DNA of 9,547 nt from Frondihabitans sp. Lineage in GTDB: Bacteria; Actinomycetota; Actinomycetes; Actinomycetales; Microbacteriaceae. The notes beneath the pieces were generated by a model that worked only from the letters and a program-made list of their open reading frames with translations, ran no database searches and was not told where the DNA came from. A program made the translations under genes and the position numbers. How positions within the stretch are numbered: the first letter of the stretch is position 1; each line of letters begins with the position of its first letter. Location of the stretch: contig JAODMX010000391.1 in assembly GCA_025464735.1 (NCBI GenBank), positions 1 to 9,547 of the forward strand. The letters are read 5' to 3'. Positions 1-5,990 of this stretch are shown in pieces.

Positions 1-653
1 CGTCCTGATCCGGCAATTGCCCGCATGCCGGCGCGGAATCCCTCCTCGAACCGACGTGGGTCGAAAGGGCCGGCCGTGACCGTCGGCCAGGCTCGGACCG
101 CGTAGTCGATGTGGGTGAACACCTCAAAAGTGTCGGATCCGGCGACCATGCGGGGGATCTCGTCGAGATACGCCCACATCACCTCGTCGGGCTCCCGGTA
201 TCGATAGAGCGTCGTCGGCTCGGTCCGGTCGCCGTTGTCGAGGGGCAGCATGTGGAGCGACCCGTTCACTCGGTCGATGGCGCCGGAGCTGAGGAGCTCG
301 GCGGCGCGATCGTCCCAGAGGTGTGGTTGTCCGAATTCGACACCGGTCAGGATCCGGAGCTCGGGATGCGCTCGTCGGCAGCGGTCGATGGACTCGAGAT
401 ACCCCTCGGCGTCGAAGGGCGGAAGGCGCACGTACCCGTCGTCGTCGACGAGCGACCCTGCGTGCTCGCCCATGTCGCCGTCGTTCACGCGCCAGGCGTC
501 TTCGAAATCGAGATGCTCGGTGAAGATGATCGCCGGCAAGCCGATCCGCACCGCCTGCTCACACGTCCGCGCCATCCGCCCGGGAGACGCCGGGTCGGAC
601 CCGCTGTCCCACGACCACTCGCTGTGGACATGGGCGTCAGCGGGGAGTGTCAT
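1..653 (-). CDS. PHP-family phosphatase (histidinol-phosphatase-like), C-terminus cut by window edge
   Basis: Seen: an open frame of 217 codons from ATG at 653 with no stop before the window edge, so the C-terminus is missing. An in-frame TGA lies just upstream and no other start precedes the first conserved motif, so the start is well fixed, although only a poor G-rich Shine-Dalgarno precedes it. The protein carries PHP metal-site signatures in order: DAHVHS (His8, His10), FTEH (Glu46, His47), GVEFG (Glu106), GSLHML (His134) and FTHIDY (His181). Known: PHP proteins use a cluster of two or three metals to hydrolyse phosphoesters, and this arrangement resembles HisK-type histidinol-phosphate phosphatases. 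Inferred: a cytosolic phosphomonoesterase. No histidine-biosynthesis neighbour is visible, so histidinol phosphate is only one candidate substrate. A hairpin separates it from the monooxygenase gene, so it probably has its own promoter. Confidence 0.85.
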   Translation of the reverse strand, partial: MTLPADAHVHSEWSWDSGSDPASPGRMARTCEQAVRIGLPAIIFTEHLDFEDAWRVNDGDMGEHAGSLVDDDGYVRLPPFDAEGYLESIDRCRRAHPELRILTGVEFGQPHLWDDRAAELLSSGAIDRVNGSLHMLPLDNGDRTEPTTLYRYREPDEVMWAYLDEIPRMVAGSDTFEVFTHIDYAVRAWPTVTAGPFDPRRFEEGFRAGMRAIAGSG

Positions 654-685
654 GCCCCCATGCTGTCACCGGTCGGTCCGGTCGA

Positions 686-704
686 CGGGCCCAAATGAGG
701 CCCG
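686..704. other. small hairpin upstream of the PHP gene
   Basis: A perfect 6-bp inverted repeat (CGGGCC / GGCCCG) with a 7-nt loop lies 33 bases upstream of the PHP gene start. It may be a leader hairpin, an operator, or a second weak terminator behind the monooxygenase gene. There is no T-run on either side. Function is unassigned. Confidence 0.3.
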
Positions 705-726
705 CGCAAACCATGTGCACGTGAGG

Positions 727-766
727 CGGGGCCGCGCCAGTGGACGTCCTCCTCGGCGCGGCCCCG
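727..766 (-). terminator. strong GC-rich hairpin, likely terminator of the monooxygenase gene
   Basis: A perfect 12-bp inverted repeat (arms 727-738 and 755-766, CGGGGCCGCGCC / GGCGCGGCCCCG) with a 16-nt loop begins 26 bases after the monooxygenase stop codon. It has no clear U-tract, as is common for actinobacterial hairpin terminators. Its position between two same-strand genes argues that the PHP gene is a separate transcription unit. Confidence 0.7.
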
Positions 767-792
767 TGCAACAGTGCCGGGTTGGCGACCGC

Positions 793-2037
793 TCAGGTGT
801 ACCAGGACGGCTTGGGCACCTGGTTGAGCAGGACGTATTCGCCGACCTCGCGCTTCTTGTAGGCGACCGGGTCGTGCAGGCTGTGGGTACGGAGGTTGCG
901 CCAGAAGATGTCCAGGCCCACGGTGTTCGAGGTTGCGCGAGCACCCGTCAGCTCGAAGACCTTCGTTGCGATCTCGAGTCCGTCGTCGATGATCCGGAGC
1001 TTGCCGGCCGCGATCCTGACCGCGATCTCGCCTCGGCGGCGCTCGGTGAACTCCTCGCGCGGCGCGTGCAAGACGGCGCTGATTTCGGCACCGGCCGCGT
1101 CAAGCAGAGCCTCGTCCGCCCACAGCTTGGACTGCAGCACACCGTACCCTTCGAGCAGGTACCACTCCTCGCCGGCCTGAGACTTGTTGTCGCCGCCGTA
1201 GTGCCAGGCGCGAGTCGTGGTGCGCGTGTACTCCGAGGCGGTCTCGAGTGCGCCCTGAGCGATGCCCAGGTAGAAGTTCGCGAAGACGAGCTGGATCCCG
1301 GGCACGTTGAGGGTGTTGTACACCAGCGGCTGGAAGACTCGATCCACGAAGCCGGCGGCCGAGGCCCAGTCGACGCGCACGTCACGGATCTCCACGGATC
1401 CCGACTCGGTGAGTCGCTGTCCGAGACTGTCCCAGTCGTCCGCGAACACGATGCCGGGCTGCGCCGTGGGCACGATCGCGAAGATATGCGTGTCGGTGCC
1501 GTCGAGGACCCCCTCGAGCACGGTCAGATCCGAGATCTGGCCGCCGGTGGAGAAGGATTTACGCCCCGAGAAGACGAGCTCGTCGCCCTCCTCGCGGATG
1601 GTGAGGTCGGAATCGCGCGGGTTGACTGCGCCTCCGAAGAGGAAGTTGTTCGTCGTGTAGAGCTCCTCGACCGCGGTGATCTGGGCGTCGGTCGCCACGA
1701 GTCGAGCGGCCCAGGCCCAGAGGTAGTGGTAGCCGAGGAGCTGGCCGATCGAACCGTCGCCCCGGGCAACGGTGCGGATGACCTTGTAGGCGGTGTCCCA
1801 CGACTCGCCGGCGCCGCCGTGTTGGCGGGGACCGAGCAGCGTGACGAGACCCGAGTTCTTCAACAGCTGGACCTCGGCACGCGGAGTCGCGTTGGCGCGG
1901 TCACGCTCGACCGCGTCGGCCGCGAGGATGTCGGAGACCTCGCGTGCGCGGGCGATCCACTCCTCGGTATTCTGTGGAGTGGCTGCGTTCCGCCAGCGAT
2001 CGGCGAGACCTTCGGTGACTGGATCCGTGATTGTCAC
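793..2037 (-). CDS. DszC/SfnB-like flavin-dependent monooxygenase (acyl-CoA dehydrogenase superfamily)
   Basis: Seen: 414 residues from the GTG at 2037, chosen because GGAAAGG sits 8 bases upstream; an in-frame ATG at 2094 would add 19 residues and lacks such a site. The length is close to DszC (about 417). The order is an N-terminal helical domain (about 10-130), a middle beta domain (about 135-225) with GRKSFSTGG at 158-166, and a C-terminal helical domain. Segments QLVFANFYLGIAQGALETA (249-267) and FWRNLRTHSLHDP (378-390) closely match dibenzothiophene monooxygenase DszC from memory, including the His pair at 385 and 388 and a His at 104. Known: such enzymes use reduced flavin from a partner reductase to oxygenate sulfur or carbon. 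Inferred: organosulfur scavenging in the cytosol; substrate unknown. No flavin reductase or desulfurisation partner is in the window. SfnB-type or other group D monooxygenase activity is the main alternative. Confidence 0.85.
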   Translation of the reverse strand: MTITDPVTEGLADRWRNAATPQNTEEWIARAREVSDILAADAVERDRANATPRAEVQLLKNSGLVTLLGPRQHGGAGESWDTAYKVIRTVARGDGSIGQLLGYHYLWAWAARLVATDAQITAVEELYTTNNFLFGGAVNPRDSDLTIREEGDELVFSGRKSFSTGGQISDLTVLEGVLDGTDTHIFAIVPTAQPGIVFADDWDSLGQRLTESGSVEIRDVRVDWASAAGFVDRVFQPLVYNTLNVPGIQLVFANFYLGIAQGALETASEYTRTTTRAWHYGGDNKSQAGEEWYLLEGYGVLQSKLWADEALLDAAGAEISAVLHAPREEFTERRRGEIAVRIAAGKLRIIDDGLEIATKVFELTGARATSNTVGLDIFWRNLRTHSLHDPVAYKKREVGEYVLLNQVPKPSWYT

Positions 2038-2045
2038 GTTTCGTA

Positions 2046-2052
2046 CCTTTCC
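2046..2052 (-). promoter_or_regulatory. ribosome binding site fixing the monooxygenase GTG start
   Basis: GGAAAGG on the minus strand lies 8 bases before GTG 2037. It decides the start in favour of GTG over the in-frame ATG 57 bases upstream, and gives a protein whose length matches DszC. Confidence 0.7.
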
Positions 2053-2202
2053 GGTTTGATGATTCGGTTGCTCCTCCGCCGCGCGGGCTGCCACCCGTGC
2101 CGCGAACGGTCTTGTCTGAACGCGGCGGGACGCAGTTGATTGCCCGTGTCCCTTGCGGTTCGTGGCAACAGTAGGAGGGGCACCGCGGGCGGGTCACGCC
2201 TA

Positions 2203-2232
2203 TTACCGATAGTGACCGAGAGTTACCGTGGA
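2203..2232. promoter_or_regulatory. three 10-bp-phased TkACCG repeats, candidate operator of the monooxygenase gene
   Basis: TTACCGATAG, TGACCGAGAG and TTACCGTGGA follow each other without gaps, a period of 10 bp or about one helical turn. The third covers the TAA stop of the XRE regulator gene. A GGTCAC / GTGACC inverted repeat (2192-2197 and 2212-2217) overlaps the array. The block starts 166 bases upstream of the monooxygenase start. Binding by the neighbouring XRE/MmyB-like regulator is an inference; promoter elements here are not clear. Confidence 0.4.
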
Positions 2233-3077
2233 ATGCGGGCGCTCGCAGTCCAGCTCGCGAGGAGAGCGAATGCCACCTCGGATCCGGATCCGGGCTCGGC
2301 CATGTAGGCAAAGATCTCCAGGCCCGGGTCACCGGCCACCTTGAGCCGGTCGTACTGCAGGGTGAGCTCGCCGACGAGCGGATGAGTGAACTGCTTCTCC
2401 ACCCTGCGATGGAGACGCACGTTGTGGGTCGCCCACAACGCTGCGAATTCTTCGCTCTGTGTCGAGAGCTCGCCGACGAGGTCCGCGAGGTCACGATCGA
2501 ACGGTTCACGCCCGACCTGCAGTCGTAGGGCGGCGACGCATTCTTTTGCGGTCCGATTCCAGTCGGCGAAGAACTCCTTGGCGCGTGGATCCAGGTAGGT
2601 GAACCGAGCCATGTTCGCTGGCGCGCTCGAGTCGAACATCGGCGCAAAAAGCGCTCGCCCGAGATGGTTGACGGCGAGGATATCCTGACGGCTGTTAACG
2701 ACGAACGCGGCGGCTCCGGTCAGTGCGTCGATCATCCAGGCAACGCTTGGACGCACGGTTCGTTTGGCGGGGGCACGGCGCCTGCCGGTGGTCAGCTCCG
2801 TCGACGCGCGGGCCAGGTCGAAGAGATGCGCACGCTCAGCCTCGTCCAGATGGAGCGCGCTCGCCACCACCCCGAGGACCCCCTCCGAGACTCCCGCCAA
2901 GTTGCCGCGTTCCATCCGGTTGTAGTAGTCGACGCTGACCCCTGCGAGGGTCGCGACCTCCTCGCGTCGGAGACCCAGCACCTGTCGCGCTCCGTAGCTC
3001 GTGAGACCGACATCCTCGGGGGTGATCTTCGCGCGTCGCGAGGTGAGGAAGTCCCGTATCTCGGCCTTTGCGTCCAT
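2223..3077 (-). CDS. XRE-family regulator with MmyB-like ligand-binding domain
   Basis: Seen: 284 residues from ATG 3077. An N-terminal helix-turn-helix (about 37-64) contains LRREEVATLAGVSVDYYNRME, and ahead of it lies the TPEDVG segment typical of this family. Residues from about 110 to 275 match the MmyB-like (MLTR) ligand-binding domain in character, including a VNHLGRALF-like segment (136-144). Known: these regulators are related in their sensor domain to PAS folds, are thought to bind small hydrophobic ligands, and often sit next to oxidoreductase genes they control. The frame stays open upstream to 3284, but the conserved N-terminus begins at this ATG. No Shine-Dalgarno precedes it, while a TACTCT hexamer lies 7 bases before, so the transcript may be leaderless. 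Inferred: control of the downstream monooxygenase and/or the divergent cupin gene. Ligand unknown. Confidence 0.9.
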   Translation of the reverse strand: MDAKAEIRDFLTSRRAKITPEDVGLTSYGARQVLGLRREEVATLAGVSVDYYNRMERGNLAGVSEGVLGVVASALHLDEAERAHLFDLARASTELTTGRRRAPAKRTVRPSVAWMIDALTGAAAFVVNSRQDILAVNHLGRALFAPMFDSSAPANMARFTYLDPRAKEFFADWNRTAKECVAALRLQVGREPFDRDLADLVGELSTQSEEFAALWATHNVRLHRRVEKQFTHPLVGELTLQYDRLKVAGDPGLEIFAYMAEPGSGSEVAFALLASWTASARIPR

Positions 3078-3084
3078 GGCAATG

Positions 3085-3090
3085 AGAGTA
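3085..3090 (-). promoter_or_regulatory. -10-like hexamer for a leaderless XRE regulator transcript
   Basis: TACTCT on the minus strand (TAnnnT pattern) ends 7 bases before the ATG at 3077, and no Shine-Dalgarno lies between. Transcription would then start at or next to the start codon. No good -35 is visible at the expected distance. This is an inference from spacing. Confidence 0.4.
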
Positions 3091-3181
3091 AACCCGCCGT
3101 CGGCGACGCGGGGTGGCCTGTCAGTACCTGGACAAGCTCGCCATCTCACCCTCGTTCGAAAGCGTGCTTCCTTAGTGAAGC

Positions 3182-3200
3182 CCTCAACGAAGTGTTGAGG
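3182..3200. promoter_or_regulatory. inverted repeat CCTCAAC-N5-GTTGAGG, candidate operator before the cupin gene
   Basis: A perfect 7-bp inverted repeat with a 5-base spacer lies 26 bases upstream of the cupin ATG and just before its ribosome binding site, in the 148-base divergent region shared with the XRE regulator gene. It could be an operator or a 5'-leader hairpin. The site differs in form from the phased repeats near the monooxygenase gene, so the binding protein is uncertain. Confidence 0.45.
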
Positions 3201-3225
3201 TGCCACTTGAGCAAGGAGGAACACA

Positions 3226-3624
3226 ATGCAGGTCACAAGAAACGAACTCGACACGATGGTCGCTGGTCCCAGTGCCTGGTTCACCGGGAACGTCTATATC
3301 GATGTTGTCAGCACGCCGTCGCCGACCTCGAAGGTCATGGCCGGAATCGTCCATTTCGCGCCCGGAGCTCGCACCGCGTGGCACACCCACCCTGCTGGCC
3401 AGACCATCTACGTCACGGAGGGTGTCAGCCTCGTTCAGCGCGAGGGTGGAGCGGTTGAGGAAATGAAGCCGGGCGATCGTGTCTACATCGAGCCGGGCGA
3501 GAACCATTGGCACGGTGCCCCGCCCAAGCGCTTCACCGTGCAACTCGCGTACCAGGAGGCCGACGACTCGGGCAGTCACACCACGTGGGGCCGCCACGTC
3601 ACGGAGGAGGAGTACCCGGGCTAG
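3226..3624 (+). CDS. small cupin-domain protein (mandelonitrile-lyase-like cupin)
   Basis: Seen: 132 residues, start fixed by AGGAGG at 3214-3219 with a 6-base spacer. A single cupin barrel spans about 35-112. Motif 1 is HTHPAGQ (His53, His55, Gln59, with Gln in the usual Glu position) and motif 2 is PGENHWHG (His94, His96). The phrases QTIYVTEGV, VQREGG and GENHWHGA are typical of the cupin_2 group that includes (R)-mandelonitrile-lyase-like and carboxymuconolactone-decarboxylase-associated proteins. Known: the His ligands hold a metal such as Mn, Fe or Zn. Inferred: a small metal-dependent lyase, isomerase or dioxygenase-like enzyme; the reaction cannot be named. It diverges from the XRE regulator gene and ends 11 bases from the convergent HAD gene. 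Confidence 0.85.
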   Translation: MQVTRNELDTMVAGPSAWFTGNVYIDVVSTPSPTSKVMAGIVHFAPGARTAWHTHPAGQTIYVTEGVSLVQREGGAVEEMKPGDRVYIEPGENHWHGAPPKRFTVQLAYQEADDSGSHTTWGRHVTEEEYPG

Positions 3625-3640
3625 ATGGGCCTGGCCTAGC
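3620..3640. terminator. short hairpin between convergent cupin and HAD genes
   Basis: GCTAG (3620-3624) and CTAGC (3636-3640) form a 5-bp inverted repeat with an 11-base GC-rich centre. Each arm contains the stop codon of one of the two convergent genes. It may act as a weak bidirectional terminator. The stem is short and lacks T-runs. Confidence 0.3.
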
Positions 3641-4280
3641 GGGCCGGGCGTCGCCGTGCGTGGCGCTCGTCGCGCGTGTGCACAAAGTCGATGCTGCGCA
3701 AGACCCGGTCGAGCCCCTCGGCCGTCGCGAAGCGATGCGTGTGGATACCCCGGTCTTCCGCGGCGCGAAGGTTCTCCGGGCGATCATCGATGAAAAGGGT
3801 GTCGTCCGGTGTCCACTCGGCGAGCGACAGCGCGATGTCAAAGATTTCCCGTGATGGCTTCGTCAACCGAAGCTCCGCGCTGAACAGCATCAGGGAGAAG
3901 AGCTCCGACATCGCCGCAGACCGGCTGACCTCGCGGGCGAGATCGTGAGGTGCGTTCGACAGCAACGTCAGGCGGGCACCCCTCCGATGTGCGTCACGCA
4001 GTGCGGTGATCGTGGCGAAATTCAGATGTGTCCAGCTCTCGAGGTCCAGACGTCGCAACTCGGCGAGCTCTGCCCCCTGAACAGGACGGGCGACGACCTC
4101 ATCCCAATATTCCTGCGCCGAGAGGCCGCGGTCATACGAGGCTCGCGAAGCCCAGTACCGCTCCTGAAACGCCGCGACCGGCATATCGAGTAGCCCGGCC
4201 ATCCCCTTCACCGCGGCAACGGGCTGGGCATGACTGATCACTTCCCCAAAGTCGACAAGCAGATGATTTGTCACCGGCAC
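3636..4280 (-). CDS. HAD-superfamily (subfamily IA-like) phosphatase
   Basis: Seen: 214 residues from the GTG at 4280, chosen because GGGAGAGG (4288-4295) lies 7 bases upstream; a GTG two codons later is possible, and the frame is open to 4544 without a better start. Motif I is LLVDFGEV (nucleophile Asp10, with Gly12 where many phosphatases have the second Asp), motif II is TLLSNAP (Ser108), motif III has Lys141 (LTKPSREIF) and motif IV is FIDDRPEN (Asp165, Asp166). A helical cap lies between about 15 and 95. Known: the DxG form of motif I occurs in YihX-type sugar phosphatases and related IA proteins. Inferred: dephosphorylation of a small phosphorylated metabolite, perhaps a sugar phosphate, given the divergent DeoR/isomerase/sugar-exporter operon with which it shares an 82-base promoter region. 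Confidence 0.85.
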   Translation of the reverse strand: MPVTNHLLVDFGEVISHAQPVAAVKGMAGLLDMPVAAFQERYWASRASYDRGLSAQEYWDEVVARPVQGAELAELRRLDLESWTHLNFATITALRDAHRRGARLTLLSNAPHDLAREVSRSAAMSELFSLMLFSAELRLTKPSREIFDIALSLAEWTPDDTLFIDDRPENLRAAEDRGIHTHRFATAEGLDRVLRSIDFVHTRDERHARRRPAR

Positions 4281-4311
4281 CAACCGTCCTCTCCCGCCGC
4301 GCGCTGCGACA

Positions 4312-4341
4312 GAACAATCACAGTACATGTACGAACGATCA
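4312..4341. promoter_or_regulatory. candidate DeoR-type operator: GAACAATCA / GAACGATCA direct repeat around GTACATGTAC
   Basis: Two 9-base direct repeats differing by one base (4312-4320 and 4333-4341) are exactly 21 bp apart, two helical turns. The perfect palindrome GTACATGTAC (4323-4332) lies between them. The block sits in the divergent region between the HAD and DeoR genes and covers the probable -35 of the DeoR gene. DeoR-family regulators often bind direct repeats and repress their own operons, so autoregulation and control of the HAD gene are plausible inferences. Confidence 0.5.
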
Positions 4342-4350
4342 TCCTCCGTG

Positions 4351-4356
4351 TATGTT
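4351..4356 (+). promoter_or_regulatory. -10-like TATGTT for a leaderless DeoR transcript
   Basis: TATGTT ends 6 bases before the ATG at 4363 and no Shine-Dalgarno is present. A weak -35 (TGTACG, 4328-4333) lies 17 bases upstream. An RNA starting at the A of the ATG would be leaderless. This is inferred from spacing only. Confidence 0.4.
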
Positions 4357-4362
4357 TGAAGC

Positions 4363-5121
4363 ATGAGCGGGAACCCACGGCACGAGGCCATCCTCGAGAC
4401 ACTCCAAGCGAGAGGCCGCGTCGACGTCTCCGATGTGGTGTCCACGTTCTCGGTGTCCGAGGTCACTGTTCGTCGCGACCTCGACCAACTTGCCCGTGCC
4501 GGGATCCTCCGCCGTGTGCGTGGGGGAGCGGTGAGCGTGCGCATGCGTGGCGAGGGCCTGCCCTACGCGATGCGCCGACTCGAGTTCGCCGCCGCGAAGG
4601 AGCGGATCGCTGCTGCTGCTGCGGCACTCGTCGTCGATGGCGAAGCGGTGTGCGTCGACAGCGGGACCACCGGCGTCGAGGTTGCTCGGCATCTGGCGGC
4701 ACGGCGCCTGACGGTCATGCCGTTCAGCATTCAGGCCCTGGACGCCTTGGCGGGCAGCTCGACCGTGCGCATCGTGCTCTCCGGTGGCTCCGTGAACTCG
4801 GAGGAGGGCTCGATCGTTGGCCCTCTCGTCGAGCAGTCGCTTCGCGGCCTCCGCTTCGACACGGTCTTTCTCAGCTGCTGCGGCGCATCGATCGATGACG
4901 GTGTCACGGCGCACGACCTCGACGATGCAGCAGCGAAGCGAGCGATGATCGGCGCCGGGCGCCGCATCGTCCTCATCGCGGAGGGCGCGAAGTTCACTCG
5001 ATCGGCAATGGCCGTTACCTGCCGCCTCCGCGACGTCGACGTCCTTGTCACCGACGACACCGCCCCGGTGGAGGTGCTCGAAGAACTTCGGGCGGCCGGA
5101 GTCGAGGTCGTCCTTGCCTGA
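4363..5121 (+). CDS. DeoR/GlpR-family transcriptional repressor
   Basis: Seen: 252 residues, the usual family length. An N-terminal winged helix-turn-helix (about 6-57) contains VSEVTVRRDLDQLARAGIL (31-49) followed by RRVRGGA. The C-terminal sugar-phosphate sensor domain (about 75-235) has DSGTT (99-103), the phosphate-binding loop of the isomerase-like fold, and EGAKF near 207-211. An in-frame TGA lies two codons before the ATG, so this start is the only reasonable one. Known: DeoR proteins repress sugar catabolism operons and respond to a phosphorylated sugar. It is first in a same-strand run with the TIM-barrel isomerase and the MFS exporter, 47 bases ahead of the former. Inferred: autorepression and control of that run and of the divergent HAD gene. 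The effector cannot be named from sequence. Confidence 0.92.
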   Translation: MSGNPRHEAILETLQARGRVDVSDVVSTFSVSEVTVRRDLDQLARAGILRRVRGGAVSVRMRGEGLPYAMRRLEFAAAKERIAAAAAALVVDGEAVCVDSGTTGVEVARHLAARRLTVMPFSIQALDALAGSSTVRIVLSGGSVNSEEGSIVGPLVEQSLRGLRFDTVFLSCCGASIDDGVTAHDLDDAAAKRAMIGAGRRIVLIAEGAKFTRSAMAVTCRLRDVDVLVTDDTAPVEVLEELRAAGVEVVLA

Positions 5122-5136
5122 AAAGGCCCTAGCCCC

Positions 5137-5158
5137 GTGATCGTGTGATCATGTATCA
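5137..5158. promoter_or_regulatory. tandem GTGATC repeats (8-bp period) before the isomerase gene, candidate second operator
   Basis: GTGATCGT, GTGATCAT and a degenerate GTATCAGG follow one another with an 8-base period, and TGATCA (5146-5151) is a perfect palindrome. TGATCGT (5138-5144) equals seven bases of the reverse complement of the GAACGATCA box upstream of the DeoR gene. A second DeoR binding site between the repressor gene and the isomerase gene is an inference; the last repeat runs into the isomerase ribosome binding site. Confidence 0.4.
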
Positions 5159-5168
5159 GGAGTGTTCA

Positions 5169-5990
5169 ATGAAGGCAGTGTCGTCTTGGTCCTTGCACCG
5201 CACGCTCGGTCGGTACTTCGGAGCCACCTCGGCTCCGGGACCAGATCGAGGGTCTGCTGCCGATGTGCCGACTCCGGGCGGCGGCGTGCCTCTGCTTGAG
5301 CTCCCGGCACTTCTGAAGGCGCGCGGATTCGACACGGTACAGCTCTGCCACTTTCATCTACTCTCCCGAGACCGGGCCTACCTCGAGGAGCTTCGACACG
5401 CCCTGGCGGAGTCGGAGATCGACCTCGACGCGGTGCTCGTGGACGACGGTGACTTGACCAGCGCCAATGAGGGCCAGGCGCATCTCGCTTGGATCAGCGG
5501 CTGGGTGGAGGACGCCATCACACTCGGGGCACGCCGCGCCCGGATCATCGCGGGGCGCTCGGCGCCCACCGACGAGGCTCTCCACGCGAGCGCGCACGGA
5601 CTCGGGCAGCTCGCCCGCGACCACGACGGCATTCGCATCGTGACCGAGAACTGGCTCGAGCTCACCCCGGGCCCGCGCGAAGTGCTGCACCTCCTGGATG
5701 CAACCGACGGTGCCGTCGGGCTCCTGATCGACACGGGCAACTGGACCGGCTCGACCAAGTACGACGACCTCGCCGCGATCGCCACACGGGGCGAGACGTG
5801 CCACGCGAAGTGTCATTTCGGATCCGATGGCGGCCAGCTCGACGACTACCGCCGCTCCCTCGAGACGCTTCGTGACAACGGCTACACCGGGCCCCTTGCA
5901 CTCGTCTATGACGACGACAACGTCGACGAGTGGACCGGCCTCGACATCGAGCACCAGGTCGTCAGTACCGTCTTCGGCAGCGTGCTATGA
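5169..5990 (+). CDS. sugar phosphate isomerase/epimerase-like TIM-barrel protein
   Basis: Seen: 273 residues from ATG 5169, chosen for the AGGAG at 5158-5162; an in-frame GTG at 5145 lacks a site and would add 8 unlikely residues. The fold signature is the xylose-isomerase-like (AP_endonuc_2) barrel: an early strand FDTVQLCHFH (54-63), IVTENW (Glu160), LLIDTGNW (Asp188) and CHAKCHF (His212, His216). These match three of the usual four metal ligands; at the fourth, where relatives have Glu in GPLxxEY, this protein reads GPLALVYDDD with Val246. Known: relatives epimerise or isomerise keto sugars and inositol derivatives with a divalent metal. Inferred: a cytosolic sugar isomerase or epimerase with an altered metal site, or a dehydratase or lyase of the same fold. 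The next gene's ATG overlaps its TGA, so the two are translationally coupled. Confidence 0.85.
   Translation: MKAVSSWSLHRTLGRYFGATSAPGPDRGSAADVPTPGGGVPLLELPALLKARGFDTVQLCHFHLLSRDRAYLEELRHALAESEIDLDAVLVDDGDLTSANEGQAHLAWISGWVEDAITLGARRARIIAGRSAPTDEALHASAHGLGQLARDHDGIRIVTENWLELTPGPREVLHLLDATDGAVGLLIDTGNWTGSTKYDDLAAIATRGETCHAKCHFGSDGGQLDDYRRSLETLRDNGYTGPLALVYDDDNVDEWTGLDIEHQVVSTVFGSVL

Noticed and set aside
235..2139. 634-codon plus-strand open frame
   Set aside because: It lies antisense to the PHP and monooxygenase genes, both of which have clear family motifs. The translation is rich in Arg, Ser, Asp and Val without any recognisable domain, as expected for a shadow frame in GC-rich DNA.
2127..2152. 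GGGAC-N16-GTCCC as a riboswitch or terminator stem before the monooxygenase gene
   Set aside because: Only 5 bp with a long loop, no recognisable riboswitch core and no T-run.
2664..3458. 264-codon plus-strand frame antisense to the XRE gene and overlapping the cupin gene
   Set aside because: The sense-strand products carry obvious helix-turn-helix and cupin motifs; this frame shows no domain and crosses the divergent promoter region.
4323..4332. GTACATGTAC as a stand-alone operator for an unrelated regulator
   Set aside because: It sits exactly between the two GAACnATCA repeats, so it is more simply part of one composite site; a 10-bp palindrome alone is weak evidence.
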